Shown here: piece by piece, positions 12,858 to 40,720 of the stretch
Position numbering within the stretch: position 1 is the stretch's first letter
How the letters are laid out: each line of letters opens with the position of its first letter
Assembly: GCA_904063045.1 (NCBI GenBank)
Contig: CAJFCJ010000012.1
Location: forward strand, 248,001 to 312,000
Length of the DNA stretch: 64,000 nt
Reading direction: 5' to 3'
Source: Dimorphilus gyrociliatus
Lineage: Eukaryota > Annelida > Polychaeta > Dinophilidae
The notes under the pieces: generated by a model
The model's input: only the letters and a program-made list of their open reading frames with translations
What the model was told of the DNA's origin: nothing
The model's database searches: none
Position numbers and translations under genes: made by a program

Positions 12858-13130
12858 AGACAATTTTGTTTTTATTCTAATAATATTTTTGTCAAATTAT
12901 TGTGAAAATTGACACAAGTTGTTACATAAAAATATAAATAAAGACAACTCTGAACGCCATCTGTATGTTCAAACAGGAAACACAACAATTTTATAAATTC
13001 TTATCTGATTTATTTGTGTTTGATAAATATAGGATTAAACTTTTCATCAAATAGGCTTTCAGGGATGAAGGATTTCGATAATTGTTCGAAACTTTACGTA
13101 TAAAATAGTAAACGGGTGCGTGTTTACACG

Positions 13131-13174
13131 GGAAATATCGTCATAGTTACAACTCACCTGAGCAAATGACGTCA
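13131..13174. promoter_or_regulatory. Candidate SLC6 promoter elements: forkhead site and full CRE
   Basis: TGTTTAC (13131-13137) matches the forkhead core, and TGACGTCA (13167-13174) is a perfect cAMP-response element palindrome, 157-200 nt upstream of the proposed SLC6 start. The patch is less AT-rich than its surroundings. A CGCCATCT element lies at 12955-12962 nearby. Confidence 0.4.
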
Positions 13175-13330
13175 GCAGGTATTCCAAGTGACAACATTCT
13201 AAAATAACAAGGTGTTTTCCAACAAAATTCTATTGCAAATAAATGTAACGTAAGGCAATATATTTTAAAAGGATCATATAAAACCTTTAATTTTAATCTT
13301 AGTATGTTAAAAGAAGAGATTTAATAAACT

Positions 13331-16300
13331 ATGAAAACGGTAAAGCAAATATTTAACTCTTTTACTTTCCAATCAATTTGAAGATAGTATAAATTCTTAT
13401 TATGATTGAATTACAATTAGGAAAGACAACCTTCGAGCGATAGCACAGTAGAAATAAACTCGAATAATAATCATCAAAATTACTCAACAAATCAACAATC
13501 AACTTCCGATGTAGAAGTAAAAAATGACGAAAAACCAAGAGCTATTTGGTCAGGACATGTTGAATTTTTACTCTCATGCATTTCATTTGCAGTTGGTTTG
13601 GGAAATATATGGAGATTTCCACATCAATGCTACCAAAATGGAGGAGGTTCGTTAAATCAGATGAAAAGTATTGAAAAAAGAATAATATAGCCATAAACTC
13701 TGTTGATTTTTGATTTCTAGGTGCATTTCTCATAATATATATTTTAATGTTGATTTTCCTTGGTCTTCCATTGTTCTTCCTTGAAATGGCATTTGGACAG
13801 TACGCTTCACTAGGACCAATTACAATATGGAGAATATGTCCATTATTTAAAGGTTAGAAAAACTGGTATAGTTTTCAAATAGAAAGAAAATTGAGGTTTA
13901 AAGCCTATTTTTCTTTAAATGATATTCTCAAGTATACACCAGTTTATAGTTCTCTAGGCAAAATCTGTGTATAATATATTATTCATTTATTTATTGCAGT
14001 GAATTCTGCACAGATTATTATTATTATAGTTCTTTTTAAATCTTACTTAATATCATTTCAAATAGAAATAAAAGATCACGTTACAGGACTTGGTTATATG
14101 ATGGTTTTCATCTCTTCAATAGTATCAATATACTATAATGTAGTAATTGGATATACACTCATCTTTTTATTTTATTCTTTCACTTCTAAATTACCTTGGT
14201 CCTACTGCCATCCTGGCTGGATTAATTGCAAAGCTCACTTCTCAGGTAGACGAATTATTATTATAGTTAAATGTTAAGCTTTTGATTGGTCGTATCCTTT
14301 GAATTATAGATTGTCCCACTAATACAACTTTAATTAACTCAACACAAATATTAGAATATACAACACAAGCAGTAACTGCTACAGCAAATTTAACAAAAAA
14401 TTCTTCAACGGTCATAAACTGTACGAGTCCGAATGATAGGACTCCATCTGAAATTTTCTGGTAGTAAGTATTATATAAACGTGATTTATGATAATCATAA
14501 ATTTTGCATACTTTATAAAATTTATGTATCTATTTACATTTGATTATTAAAGTGAAAATGTTTTGGATCTTTCCGATGGTATACACGAAATGGGTGGGCT
14601 CAAATGGAAATTAGTCCTATTTTTACTTTTAGCCTGGGTTATAGTGTTTCTTTGTATTATGAAAGGGATAAAAAGTTCTGGAAAAGTAGGCTATTAATTT
14701 TTTTTTAATCTAAAATAAATAAATTGAGATAACATTTTTTTTTTAAAAAACAGGTTGCCTATTTTACAGGGACTTTTCCCTATGTTATCTTATTAATACT
14801 GTTTTTTAGAGGTGTGACATTAAAAGGAGCGGGTAAAGGAATTGAATTTTATTTAAAACCTGATTTTGAGATGATGAAACATTCAAAAGTAATACAAGTT
14901 TACTTGAACGTATACAATACGTCCTTTAACATTTTATCTTTAACATTTTGAAGGTTTGGAGAGCTGCTGCCGTCCAAATTCTCTATTCATTAGGTCCGGG
15001 ATTTGGAGGTCTACTTACAATGTCCAGTTATAATAAATTTAATAATAACTGTCACAGGTTAGATAATATGTTATCGCTTTTATTAGTAGGCATAAGAGAT
15101 GAGATATTTGAAGCTGCGTAGGCGTGTTGAAAATAGCCAACAGATGGCGTTATTAGTACAAATTATGGAAACAATGAGAAATATCATATTCTAAAGAGCA
15201 ATAATTAAACGAGCACGATTTTGAAACAAAGGCGGTCTAATACTTAAAAAAGCATGATTTATATTTAAAAAATTGCTGAAGGGAAAAAATGGAAATAATT
15301 AAAATTCCAAGGATAGAATGATAGTTTCGAGTTAAAACATTAAATCTTGAATATTTTAACTAAAGAATACTAGGAGAAAATACTTTAATAGATAATTTCT
15401 TAAAGGGATGCCTTAATTGTTGCTCTTGTAAATTCTGGAACGAGCATATTTGCCGGATTCGTCATATTTTCCGTTTTGGGTTTTATGGCTCACGAAACTC
15501 AGCAAGAAGTAAAGGATGTCGTCAAAAATTCTGGTAAATAAATATTATTTCAATATCAACAAATGAATAAAAGACGGTGCAATTTAGAAGCAATTTTTTT
15601 TCTATATATAAAAATAGGTCCCGGTCTAGCGTTTATAGCTTATCCGGAAGCTCTAGCTCAAATGAAAGGAGGTCCTTTCTGGTCCATATGCTTTTTCTTT
15701 ATGCTGTTTGTCCTAGGTTTGGGGAGTCAGGTTAGTCATTAAAAAAGTAAATAATAACAAATATTTAGATTTTAATAAAGCGGCCAATTTTTAGTTTGCG
15801 GGAATAGAAGCCATAGTTAGCGCATTCGTGGACGAATTTTCAATATTAAGGAGGAAGTCTATTATCTTTACCGCCATTATATGTACTTTATTATTCTTTT
15901 TGGGCTTTCCATGCGTAACACAGGCAAGCTTTTTCTTGAATGTTTTCAATTATTATTTAACTGTCTATTTACTAACAACAAAGGGTGGAATGTATATGCT
16001 GGAATTAATTGACACTTATGCTACTTCATTTCCTCTATTGGTAGTCGTTCTGCTGGAAGTTATCGTTTTGATGTACATTTACGGTTGATACTCTTGCATT
16101 TATATACTAAAATAATGATAGTGATATTTAACTTTGATCTCTTTAAACAATAGGTAGGAAAAGGATTCTTAAGGATATTTCAACGATGATAGGCTTCGAA
16201 CCTTGCATTTATTGGCAATTTTCCTGGACAGTTGCAACCCCTCTTATAATTGTGGTAATGTTAATAAGATATTAATTCAAATTTTATAATTAAAAATAGC

Positions 16301-17404
16301 GTATACTATAGATATTCTAAATGATCTAATTGATAAAATTTGTCTCGTTCAACTAGTCTAGAAGTTGATTTCTTTTTCAGTTTATAATCATTGCTTCGTT
16401 TATTGAATATGATGGAATGAAATACGAAAATTATACTTATCCACAATGGGCAGAAGCACTTGGTTGGTTAATTGTTAGTGCAATTTTACTGTGTTTACCA
16501 GTCTATATGATTATTAAAGTTGCTAATTGTGTAGGATCATTAAAGGTTTGTATTTAATTATATAAGTCTACGTTTACAAGTACTTTATTTCATACATATT
16601 TAACTATATAGTTTTAACTCGACAGAATTTATGGTGGGTTATAAGAGGCCCTTATGCTATTAAAGTATTGAATTTACGAACATTGATAGAACCAAGCTCA
16701 AAATGGGGACCTGCTTTAGAGGTAAATTTGTATGAATTGAATAGCTGTATTATTGTAAGGTGATTTTCTATTTAAAAAATTTGAAAAAACTTTAAGAAAA
16801 TTGAAAAAAATATTCATATTTTAGGTTAGTTTTTCTAAGTAGAAATTTATTAATATCTTTCAATTTCGATAAAATCACAAAAACACACCTTAAGAGGTGA
16901 AAAACAAGACTAAAGGTAAAAAAATTTATTCGGCTATTCACATAACTTAACGTTCTAATAGATTTTTCCTTGTCGGTCCTTTTGAGTAAAATACCTATAA
17001 AGCAATTACAAGGGCTACATTTATATATTCGAATAAGAAAAGAGAACGCTATTCAGAAAAGATTTGATAAATTACTTATCTCATAAAATCTAAAAATAGT
17101 TAAATTGTATAGAATATATATATATATATATGCTGTATATTTAGATATATATATATATATATATATACTATTTATATAAAGCTTATGTCATGTATTAAAT
17201 ATCTTTAATAGAAAAGGAAAATTTATTGGAAAAATGACCCAAATTCCAAAACAAATTAACAACAGAATAAAACGTGACACTGAACAAGATGATTCCTTCT
17301 TCTCTTTGGGTTATAATAACCTGAGTTGAGATTTTTTTCTTGTTTAAGAGGGAAAACTTAATTAAAAGTAAATAAACGGGACAGTGCACATGCGAGAGAG
17401 TGAG

Positions 17405-17439
<35 letters not shown>

Positions 17440-19000
17440 TATACTTGTATATGGAAAGGTAAATTGAAAAGGTTGATAGCGTAGGAAAAAAAATATTTCA
17501 GAATAAATATTACAAGTTTTTTTTAATTGAATGATAATAAAGCTTTTACTATAATTAGTAATTCTAATCCAAGCCATTAAAACGAAATATAGAGGTATTA
17601 TACATGTTTTTATTACTATTTTTAGGAAAAACATTAAAGATTATACATATATATATATGTAAACTAAGATAGTACTAATACTGCAATTATAGGAAGAAAG
17701 GTTAAGAATACCAGAAGAGGGGGAATGCTAAAGAGAGAGAGAGAGAGAGAGTGTGTGTGTGTATGCTAGAAGATGAGAAATTTTCTCTACATAACTCAGA
17801 TAATAATAGAAATAGTTAGAAAGAAAAGCACTGCCTGTACCGATTTCCTAGTGTTATGTAACCTTGATGGTGTATATTTCAAATATTCATTCGAATGATC
17901 AAGTTATCTTTTGACGATCAGCAACATTAAACACGATTCATGAAAGTTGTCTTTCTCTTTTTCTTTCTTTTTAGAAATTTCGCCTTCTTAAACGAACAAT
18001 ATTTACGTCTAATTATATTTATATATAATTTCTTATTATATAAAAGTCTAGTTTAATTGGAAATTGAAAAATATCTAAAGAGCATAATCTCCTTAAGAGA
18101 AATGCGCTTTTTTTGTGTGTGCGTTGTTGGAATATAGGCTGATGGTAGGTAGAATGATAAATTTATAAAGGTCTCATCGCTTTTATAACTAAGTTACTCG
18201 TTACAGTTTCTAAAAAAGAAATATCTAAAATAATAAAATAACTAAAAGAAAAATCCGAAAATAATAGGATATACGCTTTTTCAAATTGAATAGGGATCAT
18301 ACAAAGTTCAAGTTTATTGTATTGGGCCTATAGTCATAATAGATGATTAATGGCTAACTTAAAACGGGTCTGTTGGCTTTTCGCACACAGCAGCTCAAAA
18401 AAAGGTATTCAAATCCCGTTTGCTGAAAATTTGATAAAGATTTTAGATAAAGAATGAATTAAATAGAGTACTTTTTAAGGATTTTCCTATAGTTTTAACA
18501 AACGTTTTAATTGGACGATGGTGATCCCATTCATTATATACTTGTAACTGAATTCAATTTTTCGGTCTAATGGCACTTGATCCAAGAACTAATTTGAACA
18601 GTTATATGTCTTTTTTTAGGTGTTCAATAATAAGTTACTATTGTAAGGTTACCGTTATTCTATTGTATTTTAAATGTTGTAATCGTTACCATTCAATTCG
18701 CGAAGATTTCTATGTAGATAAATGACTGGTCAGTTATATAACAGAGCTTATTCGTTCATAAGCATCTGCCTTATACCCTATTGTTCTATTTAGACTATCT
18801 CTTTATTCATTCATAAATAACAGGAAAATAGGTTAAATCCGGAAGAACGTCTGGAATTACCACCGGAAATCGATCATACGGAAACTGCAAGGATATTTTT
18901 TGAAAACAAGGGAAATGAAGAAACACGAAATGAAACAGTGAATATAACATTAAATGTACAAACTACAGATAATGGAATATCAACAGACTCGTACATATAA
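13331..19000 (+). CDS. SLC6 sodium-coupled neurotransmitter/amino-acid transporter
   Basis: There are 16 exons and 686 aa: 13331-13339, 13421-13646, 13721-13852, 14087-14245, 14310-14463, 14553-14685, 14754-14888, 14954-15057, 15406-15533, 15618-15730, 15795-15923, 15984-16083, 16154-16254, 16381-16545, 16626-16721 and 18824-19000. The LeuT-fold landmarks are present: TM1 [14 protein letters not shown]2 [25 protein letters not shown], glycosylated EL2 with conserved Cys (DCPTNTT, NLT, NCT), TM5 [20 protein letters not shown]6 [18 protein letters not shown] and TM10 DTYATS. TM1 has Gly where amine transporters have Asp, so an amino-acid-type substrate is more likely. It is closest in feel to the GlyT/proline branch, but substrate is unassigned. 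TM8 reads LGLGSQF where most members have LGLDSQF. Exon 1 (three codons) is a weak guess, and intron 11 is GC-AG. Confidence 0.88.
15924..15983 (+). other. GC-AG intron in the SLC6 gene
   Basis: This 60-nt segment starts GCAAGC and ends AAAG, and it interrupts the conserved TM10 sequence between FPCVTQ and [12 protein letters not shown], where SLC6 proteins have no insertion. It contains TACTAAC eight nt before its AG, an ideal branch-point sequence. The length is a multiple of three without stops, so retention would add 20 residues. Confidence 0.8.
17114..17169. repeat. (TA)n microsatellite pair
   Basis: Two TA runs separated by a short GCTGTATATTTAG spacer inside the SLC6 last intron. Confidence 0.85.
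17392..17439. repeat. (GATA)n/(GA)n microsatellite
   Basis: About six tandem GATA units followed by GA dinucleotides, flanked by GA on the left side as well. Confidence 0.9.
17732..17763. repeat. (GA)n(GT)n compound microsatellite
   Basis: GA dinucleotides pass directly into GT dinucleotides in the SLC6 last intron. Confidence 0.9.
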
Positions 19001-19068
19001 TCCGAGAGAGCGCTAATCATGAAAAATGTATTTTTAATTGCGAATATATTTTATACTTCTTTTTTTTT

Positions 19069-19074
19069 AATAAA
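19069..19074 (+). terminator. Candidate poly(A) signal of the SLC6 gene
   Basis: AATAAA 68 nt after the SLC6 stop codon, preceded by a T-rich run. Confidence 0.4.
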
Positions 19075-19880
19075 AAAAACCTTAAATATATAAAAATGAT
19101 CTGTGATGTGTTTTTATGGACAAACTTTTATTTTTCATATATTAAAGTATGTATGTATTGTGGCTGTGTATCAAATATATACATTTCTTAATATATGAAC
19201 ATTCTCTAAACTTTGAAAATGACTTTTAATGAGTTGTTTCGTTTGCTGTATTAATGATATATAGATTACTCTTAAACATCTATTGGCTTCACTATCATTT
19301 ATTCTTTATAATGTTATCATCAAGAATATAAGGCACTGTCTCAAGCGGAAATATTAGAAAAGTATAAATTTGATAGCTTGCATTTTCTTATAATCAAGTA
19401 CATACTCAGCACGAATGGTGTGAATTAGAAAGTTGTAATTCAAAACTATCCTATCAATAATTGTTGAACTTTTATTTCTTTTTTTTATGCTTGCTCATCT
19501 TGTGTTATATTTAAATGTTTTCTTGATATTTTCTACACAAACTTATACATGAAAAGCTGTTTCAAAACATTAAAATCGATATTTGGCGACTGTAATTCTA
19601 TTTTAAAAATTGTTGATTGTTAATTAACTTCTGTACTTGAATGCTATTCGATATGCCATGTACTAGTTGTATGACAAATTGACTTATTACTTTTTAAAAG
19701 TAAGCTAATCTGCTATGACAGTTTGGAAGAAGAAGCTTAATAAAAAATAACTCTTTATTTTCAAACTTTTCTCTTGAATATATTAATATAACTAAAGTAA
19801 TAATTGTTTTTTTCTTTTTTTTGGGTTTAGTAGATTCATTAGATTTTTCAAAAGAATATTATACATTTTACATGCATTTA

Positions 19881-19940
19881 TACATATATACATATACATA
19901 TACATATATATATATATATATATAAGTATATGTATATACT
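19881..19940. repeat. (TA)n/(TACATA)n microsatellite
   Basis: TACATA repeats pass into a pure TA run and then GTATATGTATATAC. Confidence 0.85.
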
Positions 19941-20105
19941 TACATATTTTTTATGAATATTTTTTCGATTAATGAGAAAAACCTAATAAAAAAAGAATTT
20001 TTTTTTACTGAAAGAGAGACACGGCACAGTTAAAATTTTGTAAAGGAATGATTTCCGTAAGACAAATAACGAAAAACAAAACAAAAAAAAAATTTTCGTA
20101 CAATT

Positions 20106-20162
20106 TATATATATATATATATACTGTGTATATACTGTATATATATATATATATATGTATAC
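20106..20162. repeat. (TA)n microsatellite with TACTGTATA interruptions
   Basis: Two TA runs joined by TACTGTGTATATACTGTATA, giving local dyad symmetry. Confidence 0.85.
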
Positions 20163-20530
20163 ATTAAAATTCTTTCTTTTACAGAGCAGAAAAGAAAAAA
20201 CTAAAACATATATGCAGTGAAAGAATTCGTAATCTCAATAGAGAAAAAAAAAGCATACACTGTACACAAGTCTATCAATCAATTAAAGTCTTTGAAAAGT
20301 ATTGCAAAAAACATTCAAACATGGCCTGCCAGATAAAAAAATGGAAAAAAAAAACAAAAAAAAAATTACAGTACAAATTATTCAGTCCTGATCAGACGTC
20401 ATGCTTTAAGAATTTATGTATATTGCACAATCCCGCGTATAGACTCAATTTTTCCAGTCACGACCGCAAAAATCGTGACAATCGGTAGACGCATCGTTTG
20501 TTTTACATCAATTGACAAAATATGGCGTTA

Positions 20531-20633
20531 GGCTGTATGCAAACACACGAAAATGCACCTGATGCAGGTAGATGAACTTATTTCAGGTAGTTGCCAGCCA
20601 CACCCAGTCATTTTCGTGTGTTACATAGGTGCC
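20531..20633. repeat. Long imperfect hairpin, possible small-RNA precursor
   Basis: Arms 20542-20555 (AACACACGAAAATG) and 20609-20622 are exact reverse complements, 14 bp. After a small internal loop, TATG/CATA pairs, and after another GGC/GCC pairs at the outer ends. The 53-nt loop holds two CAGGTAG copies (20565-20571 and 20584-20590). The segment is less AT-rich than its surroundings. Confidence 0.6.
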
Positions 20634-21300
20634 TAATTGCATCTTTTTTATCGAAAATTAAGCCTATTTCGCGAAAGAAAAATTATTTAAAAGAGAAACG
20701 AGGTAGTCATTAACATGCTTTATACAATTATATTATTGGGTCCTCGCATATATATTTTAATACAGCACCATTCAAACTGATCCCGATTACGTATTGGCCT
20801 ACAGACTGTATCAAGGCACGATTAATTAATATATACAAAATAATTGGGAATGTATAAAAAAAAAACAATATCTATGTAGAATTGAGAGGAAATTTTATCA
20901 TTTCTTTTCTATCATTCATTTTAATAATATTAAATACTTTTTAAGAGTAAAAAATATGAAACCAAGCCTTATTGGTAAAGTTTCGTGTACCACTTGAATA
21001 TAGATTTTAAGGTCTCATTTTCCTTTTTTTTTATTTAAATCATTATTGTTTTTCTTTTAAAACAAAGAAAAAGCTACTTAATGTAATATCTTTTTAATAC
21101 ATTATTAAGAAATGTCTTTCTCTATTTTTATAAATTCTTCATGTACTGTTTATCGTAATTCTTATGACAATGGAACATTCTTTGCATTTATGAAAAGAAC
21201 AATTATATTATTTTCCTTCTTATGTTTGAGGATTAAATGGTACTAGAATTCACTTTCGAAGTACTTTAGGTATATACTGTATATATATACAAAAGGTTCT

Positions 21301-21346
21301 TCTCTCGACTCCTCTCTTCCCCTCTCTCTGTCTCTCTGTCTCTCTA
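21301..21346. repeat. CT-rich microsatellite
   Basis: A (CT)n/(TCTG)n tract. It is complementary in composition to the GA tract about 400 nt downstream. Confidence 0.85.
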
Positions 21347-21703
21347 TTTATGACACGTGCTCACACATATGCAGTATATAGATGTAATTATTCTATACCT
21401 ATTTCACTAATTTTCTCTTTGCCTTTCATTAAATAAAAATTTTGATTAGAGCGCTTAAATTCATTGAATACTATATATTCAGATTTCATTGAATTCTTAT
21501 TTGTAAATGATTTCGAAAATTGTAAATTTTTCACTAGATTAATTCATCATTGTAACTATACTTTGTATAATTCTAAGCTAGGTATTGAGGTAGAAGAGAT
21601 ATAGGAGAAAAATATAGTATGAATAAAAAAAAGACAGCGGGGAAAAAGTATAAGAGTAAGAGAATTCTCTTTGTCTAGAATTAAACGTTTTTAATTTTTT
21701 TTT

Positions 21704-21729
21704 AGACAGAGAGAAAGAAAGACAGAGTC

Positions 21730-21779
<50 letters not shown>

Positions 21780-21810
21780 AGAGAGAGTGTGGGAGAGAGT
21801 GAGTGGGAGA
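21704..21810. repeat. (GA)n microsatellite
   Basis: About 100 nt of nearly pure purine GA repeats with occasional T, just downstream of the KLF stop codon as transcribed. On the KLF transcript it would read as a pyrimidine CT tract in the 3' UTR. Confidence 0.9.
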
Positions 21811-21966
21811 ATGACTTGTAAAATTGCCACTCATTGATTTGGGAGAGATTTCAGACCTCTAATACTCTTCTTATTCTCAAATAACTAATGAAATAAATTT
21901 AAAAAAGATAAAATTGCCTCTCAACTACTTTTTTACGCTTTCACAGTTTAGCATCATTTTGTTATA

Positions 21967-37563
<15,597 letters not shown>

Positions 37564-37739
37564 TATGTAACTTTTTTCCTTCCTTCTTGAAAACAAATGA
37601 GAAGAGGGAAAAAAAACTAAAGTTAACTCAAAAATTCACTCTTTGCTAAAGCCTTTTAAATTATCTTGAATAAAACTAAACAGAAATATTCTAGTCTCTC
37701 AAAGATCACAGTCTTTTTTTTCAAATCTCCATTGTCTGC

Positions 37740-37822
37740 TGCGGTCCACGATTGCCGTTGATGTGAATGAGCTGGTTTACTATAGGCCTTCTCACGTGAC
37801 TAGGTATACGAATTCCTATTGG
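37740..37822. promoter_or_regulatory. Candidate KLF promoter: CACGTG box and inverted CCAAT box
   Basis: CACGTG at 37793-37798 within TCACGTGAC (a bHLH-zip type site) and ATTGG at 37818-37822 (CCAAT on the minus strand) lie 230-260 nt upstream of the KLF start codon, in a less AT-rich patch beginning near 37738. No TATA box is clear. Confidence 0.4.
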
Positions 37823-40720
37823 CTAAGAGGTTATGAATATGGATATAAAGAGATTCTGGAGTGCCTCGATAGATTAACAATTATTTTAGCATGTTGACGC
37901 TATCTGGTGGATGAGAAAACTGTACGCCGCCTGTTGGTTTTATCGGAACTATTTAGTAATTTGTTTTTCTTCTTTTTGAGAATATATGAAAACAGAAACA
38001 CTTGAAAAAAAAAAGAAAAGAATTAAGTCTCTTATTACAAAGTCTTATTCTAAAGAGAAATTCTTTAAATATACATAAAGAGAGCAAAAATTTATAAACA
38101 GAAAAATTTTTGCTTTCTAAACAAACTGTAAAAAGAAAGAGTAGAGAAAAGAAGAGAAAAAGAAGGAAAACTAAGCAAATTTACTACTGATACTTAATCC
38201 AACTTAAATAATTTGTAAAAACAGATTCATATAACTCTTTTTTAAAAATTTTTGTCACGAAATACAATCAGTTGAACTTCATTTTTTTTTTAAAGGTATA
38301 AAAAAGAAATTAATGAGATAGAAATTTGTTACCTTTCATAGATTAATCTTTTAAAAAAACACACATTATGCATTCTTTTCTTTCAGTTTTCATTTTCGTT
38401 TTCTATTTTTATCCGAAAGTAACTTTTTTCTATAAAAACACAAAGAAGACAAAATAAATGATTTGATCTGTAAATACCTTTAAGCACCTTTAATTAACTG
38501 TTAAACCTTTTTTCAATAAGCCATGTATACAATCATAGACAACATCTTTATATAATATATATATATATGTTGTATATTTAGTTTATATGTAAATGCACAT
38601 ATCGAATATATAATAGCCATTTTTGTAATCATTAGAATTTCTTCTCTCTTTTTTTGCGTATAATATTAGTTATAATAAATTTATTAATATACCATTTCTA
38701 TACATGATCTGAAAACTATAATCAATAGTTTTTGAAATTGATAATACAATATAATATGGCTCTATTAGATTATTATTTGAATTTTTTTCGTTTTTTTACT
38801 ACCAATTCCATTTTATAATCATAATAGATCTATTGTTTTATTTAAATTAATGACTTATTATGGCAATACTAAAGCATGAAATAAGGATGTAAAAGAGTAC
38901 TGAAATCGGTTGTTTTTAAAGGTCAAACAAATTCTAAACGGTATAATTCTTTCTTTCTTTATTATACAAATCGATGTCTATAGTCTATGAACAAAGGTTT
39001 ATAGTTTTATATGATAAACTAAGGAAATAGATTTGGATAGTCTAAGAGATGGCGTGCAATGCCAAAAAGTATTCCGATTGAGGAAATTATAGTAGATAGT
39101 TTTGCGCCATCTATTATTTATAGAGAAATAAGAGCATTTATGTTTTAACTGTGTATTATTAAATTAATTTATGCCATTCGTCTACTAAATTTCTTTTTTT
39201 TTAACTAAGCTATCGAATGGGATTTTAAGTAAAAATTAATGATTAATCCTAAAGCTATTTCTATTAAAAAACGTATAAATGACTATAATTGATAATAAAA
39301 AGGATTTTATATGACAATGCTGATCGTCGTTTAACCCCAAAACTGTCAACAATATTATTTCCTTAATGAAATAATCACTTAGAAGTAAAATATAAGCCGT
39401 AAAAAGCTTAAACAACGGGTCAAAGCACGTTATTTCCATAGTAAAGAAAAAGAAAATCAATTATTAAATCTATAATCTTAGAAGAAAAATCTAAAAAAAA
39501 GAGAGAATTTTATGTTGAACAATAAAAGCTTAAAAATAATCAATAGATAATATTTAAAAGACATAAAAACATATAAACATATATTAATATATATAAACAA
39601 TATAGATTGAAAAATTTGTTTATAATTCAGAGAATAAACACAAAAATATAATAAAATAAAAGAAAAAACATTTTACCTAATCATTGCTTTATATATTTGA
39701 ATGAAACATTACTTTATAAAGCCTTTATAGTCCATTAATAAGGTATTAAATTTAAACAATTAGCGCTAAATTCGTATAAAATACGTCTTTTATATGAAAC
39801 AGAAAACTTCAATATCTTATATATCAAAGGAAAAATAATAAGGAACACCATCGAATTGTTCCTTTTAGTTAAGTGAAGAATCTATTTGCGTATCGTATTA
39901 CAGAATTTATAGAATCAACAACTTTAGGCGGAAATGATGACGAAAGCCGTAAGATATATATAAGAAAAGGTAAAAAAAGAAAAAGAGTAACAATCCTTCT
40001 TTTCTCTTTAATTTCATAGTTCATACACAATACGGAAAAGCCATAAAATATTTTGAATGACGTAAAAGGAAAATGTGTTTTATTATAAGTGTTTGTTTTA
40101 TCAATTACATAATCCTAGAATTACTTTAGATGCGAAAAAGATAATTTTCATACTTTTACCAAAACTTTCGAATATGCACTAAATACTATTACAAAAATAT
40201 AAAAGAAGTTTAAGTAAGCTACGTATAAATATTTTAGTTTGATTCTAAAGAATTCACAGTACCTTATCTCTTATTTTTACTATTGCGGTATTGCGGTTTT
40301 TTATTATTCTTTTTTATTTAATAGAAATGAAAACAGAGAGAAGAAGTAAAAAAATTCCTACACTATGTGGAATATATTTCAGTAATAAAAAAATTGCAAC
40401 CATAGCTTAGCTTTCCTAGTATTGTTTGAACTGATATCGCAGATATTCTGCATAATATAAGCTAGTATCAACAAATACAATTGTTTACACTAGAAGCAAG
40501 GCTAACAGTAAGTAAAAATCCCACTAGGTGTCGTTGAATCTTTATAATAATAAATTACCATCCGTGGTACCTATTGCTGTGCAGTACTGCAGGAATAAAG
40601 ATATTAAAAGCTTACTTAAATTTTAGTAAAGGTAAGTGGCTTAATTGAATATATAAATAAATGCAATTAAGTTAATTACGTAAAAGTTTGATGAATAAAA
40701 CAATCGACGAGAAAAAAAGT

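Larger units (their letters stand above)
16722..18823 (+). other. Large 2.1-kb last intron of the SLC6 gene
   Basis: All other SLC6 introns are between 60 and 348 nt; this one is 2,102 nt. It contains TA tracts (17114-17169), a GATA/GA tract (17392-17439) and a GA/GT tract (17732-17763). No ORF with protein-family signal was seen on either strand. Confidence 0.7.
19001..21966. other. Convergent intergenic region, SLC6 to KLF
   Basis: This is 3 kb of non-coding DNA between two genes that end towards each other. It carries both 3' UTRs, dense TA, CT and GA microsatellites, and a long inverted repeat at 20531-20633. No coding exon was recognised. Confidence 0.6.

Noticed and set aside
13999-14086. 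5' part of the ORF preceding SLC6 exon 4 (reading [12 protein letters not shown])
   Set aside because: SLC6 alignment needs K-G-L-G-Y directly after P-L-F-K, which the TTACAG acceptor at 14086 provides; the earlier part is intron.
17195-17634. Minus ORFs of 64 and 90 aa in the SLC6 last intron
   Set aside because: Arise from GATA/GA microsatellites and AT-rich sequence; no protein-family signal.
21585-21600. let-7-like TGAGGTAG string, also at 53021 and 62641
   Set aside because: Only the first eight bases match and no hairpin arm is nearby.
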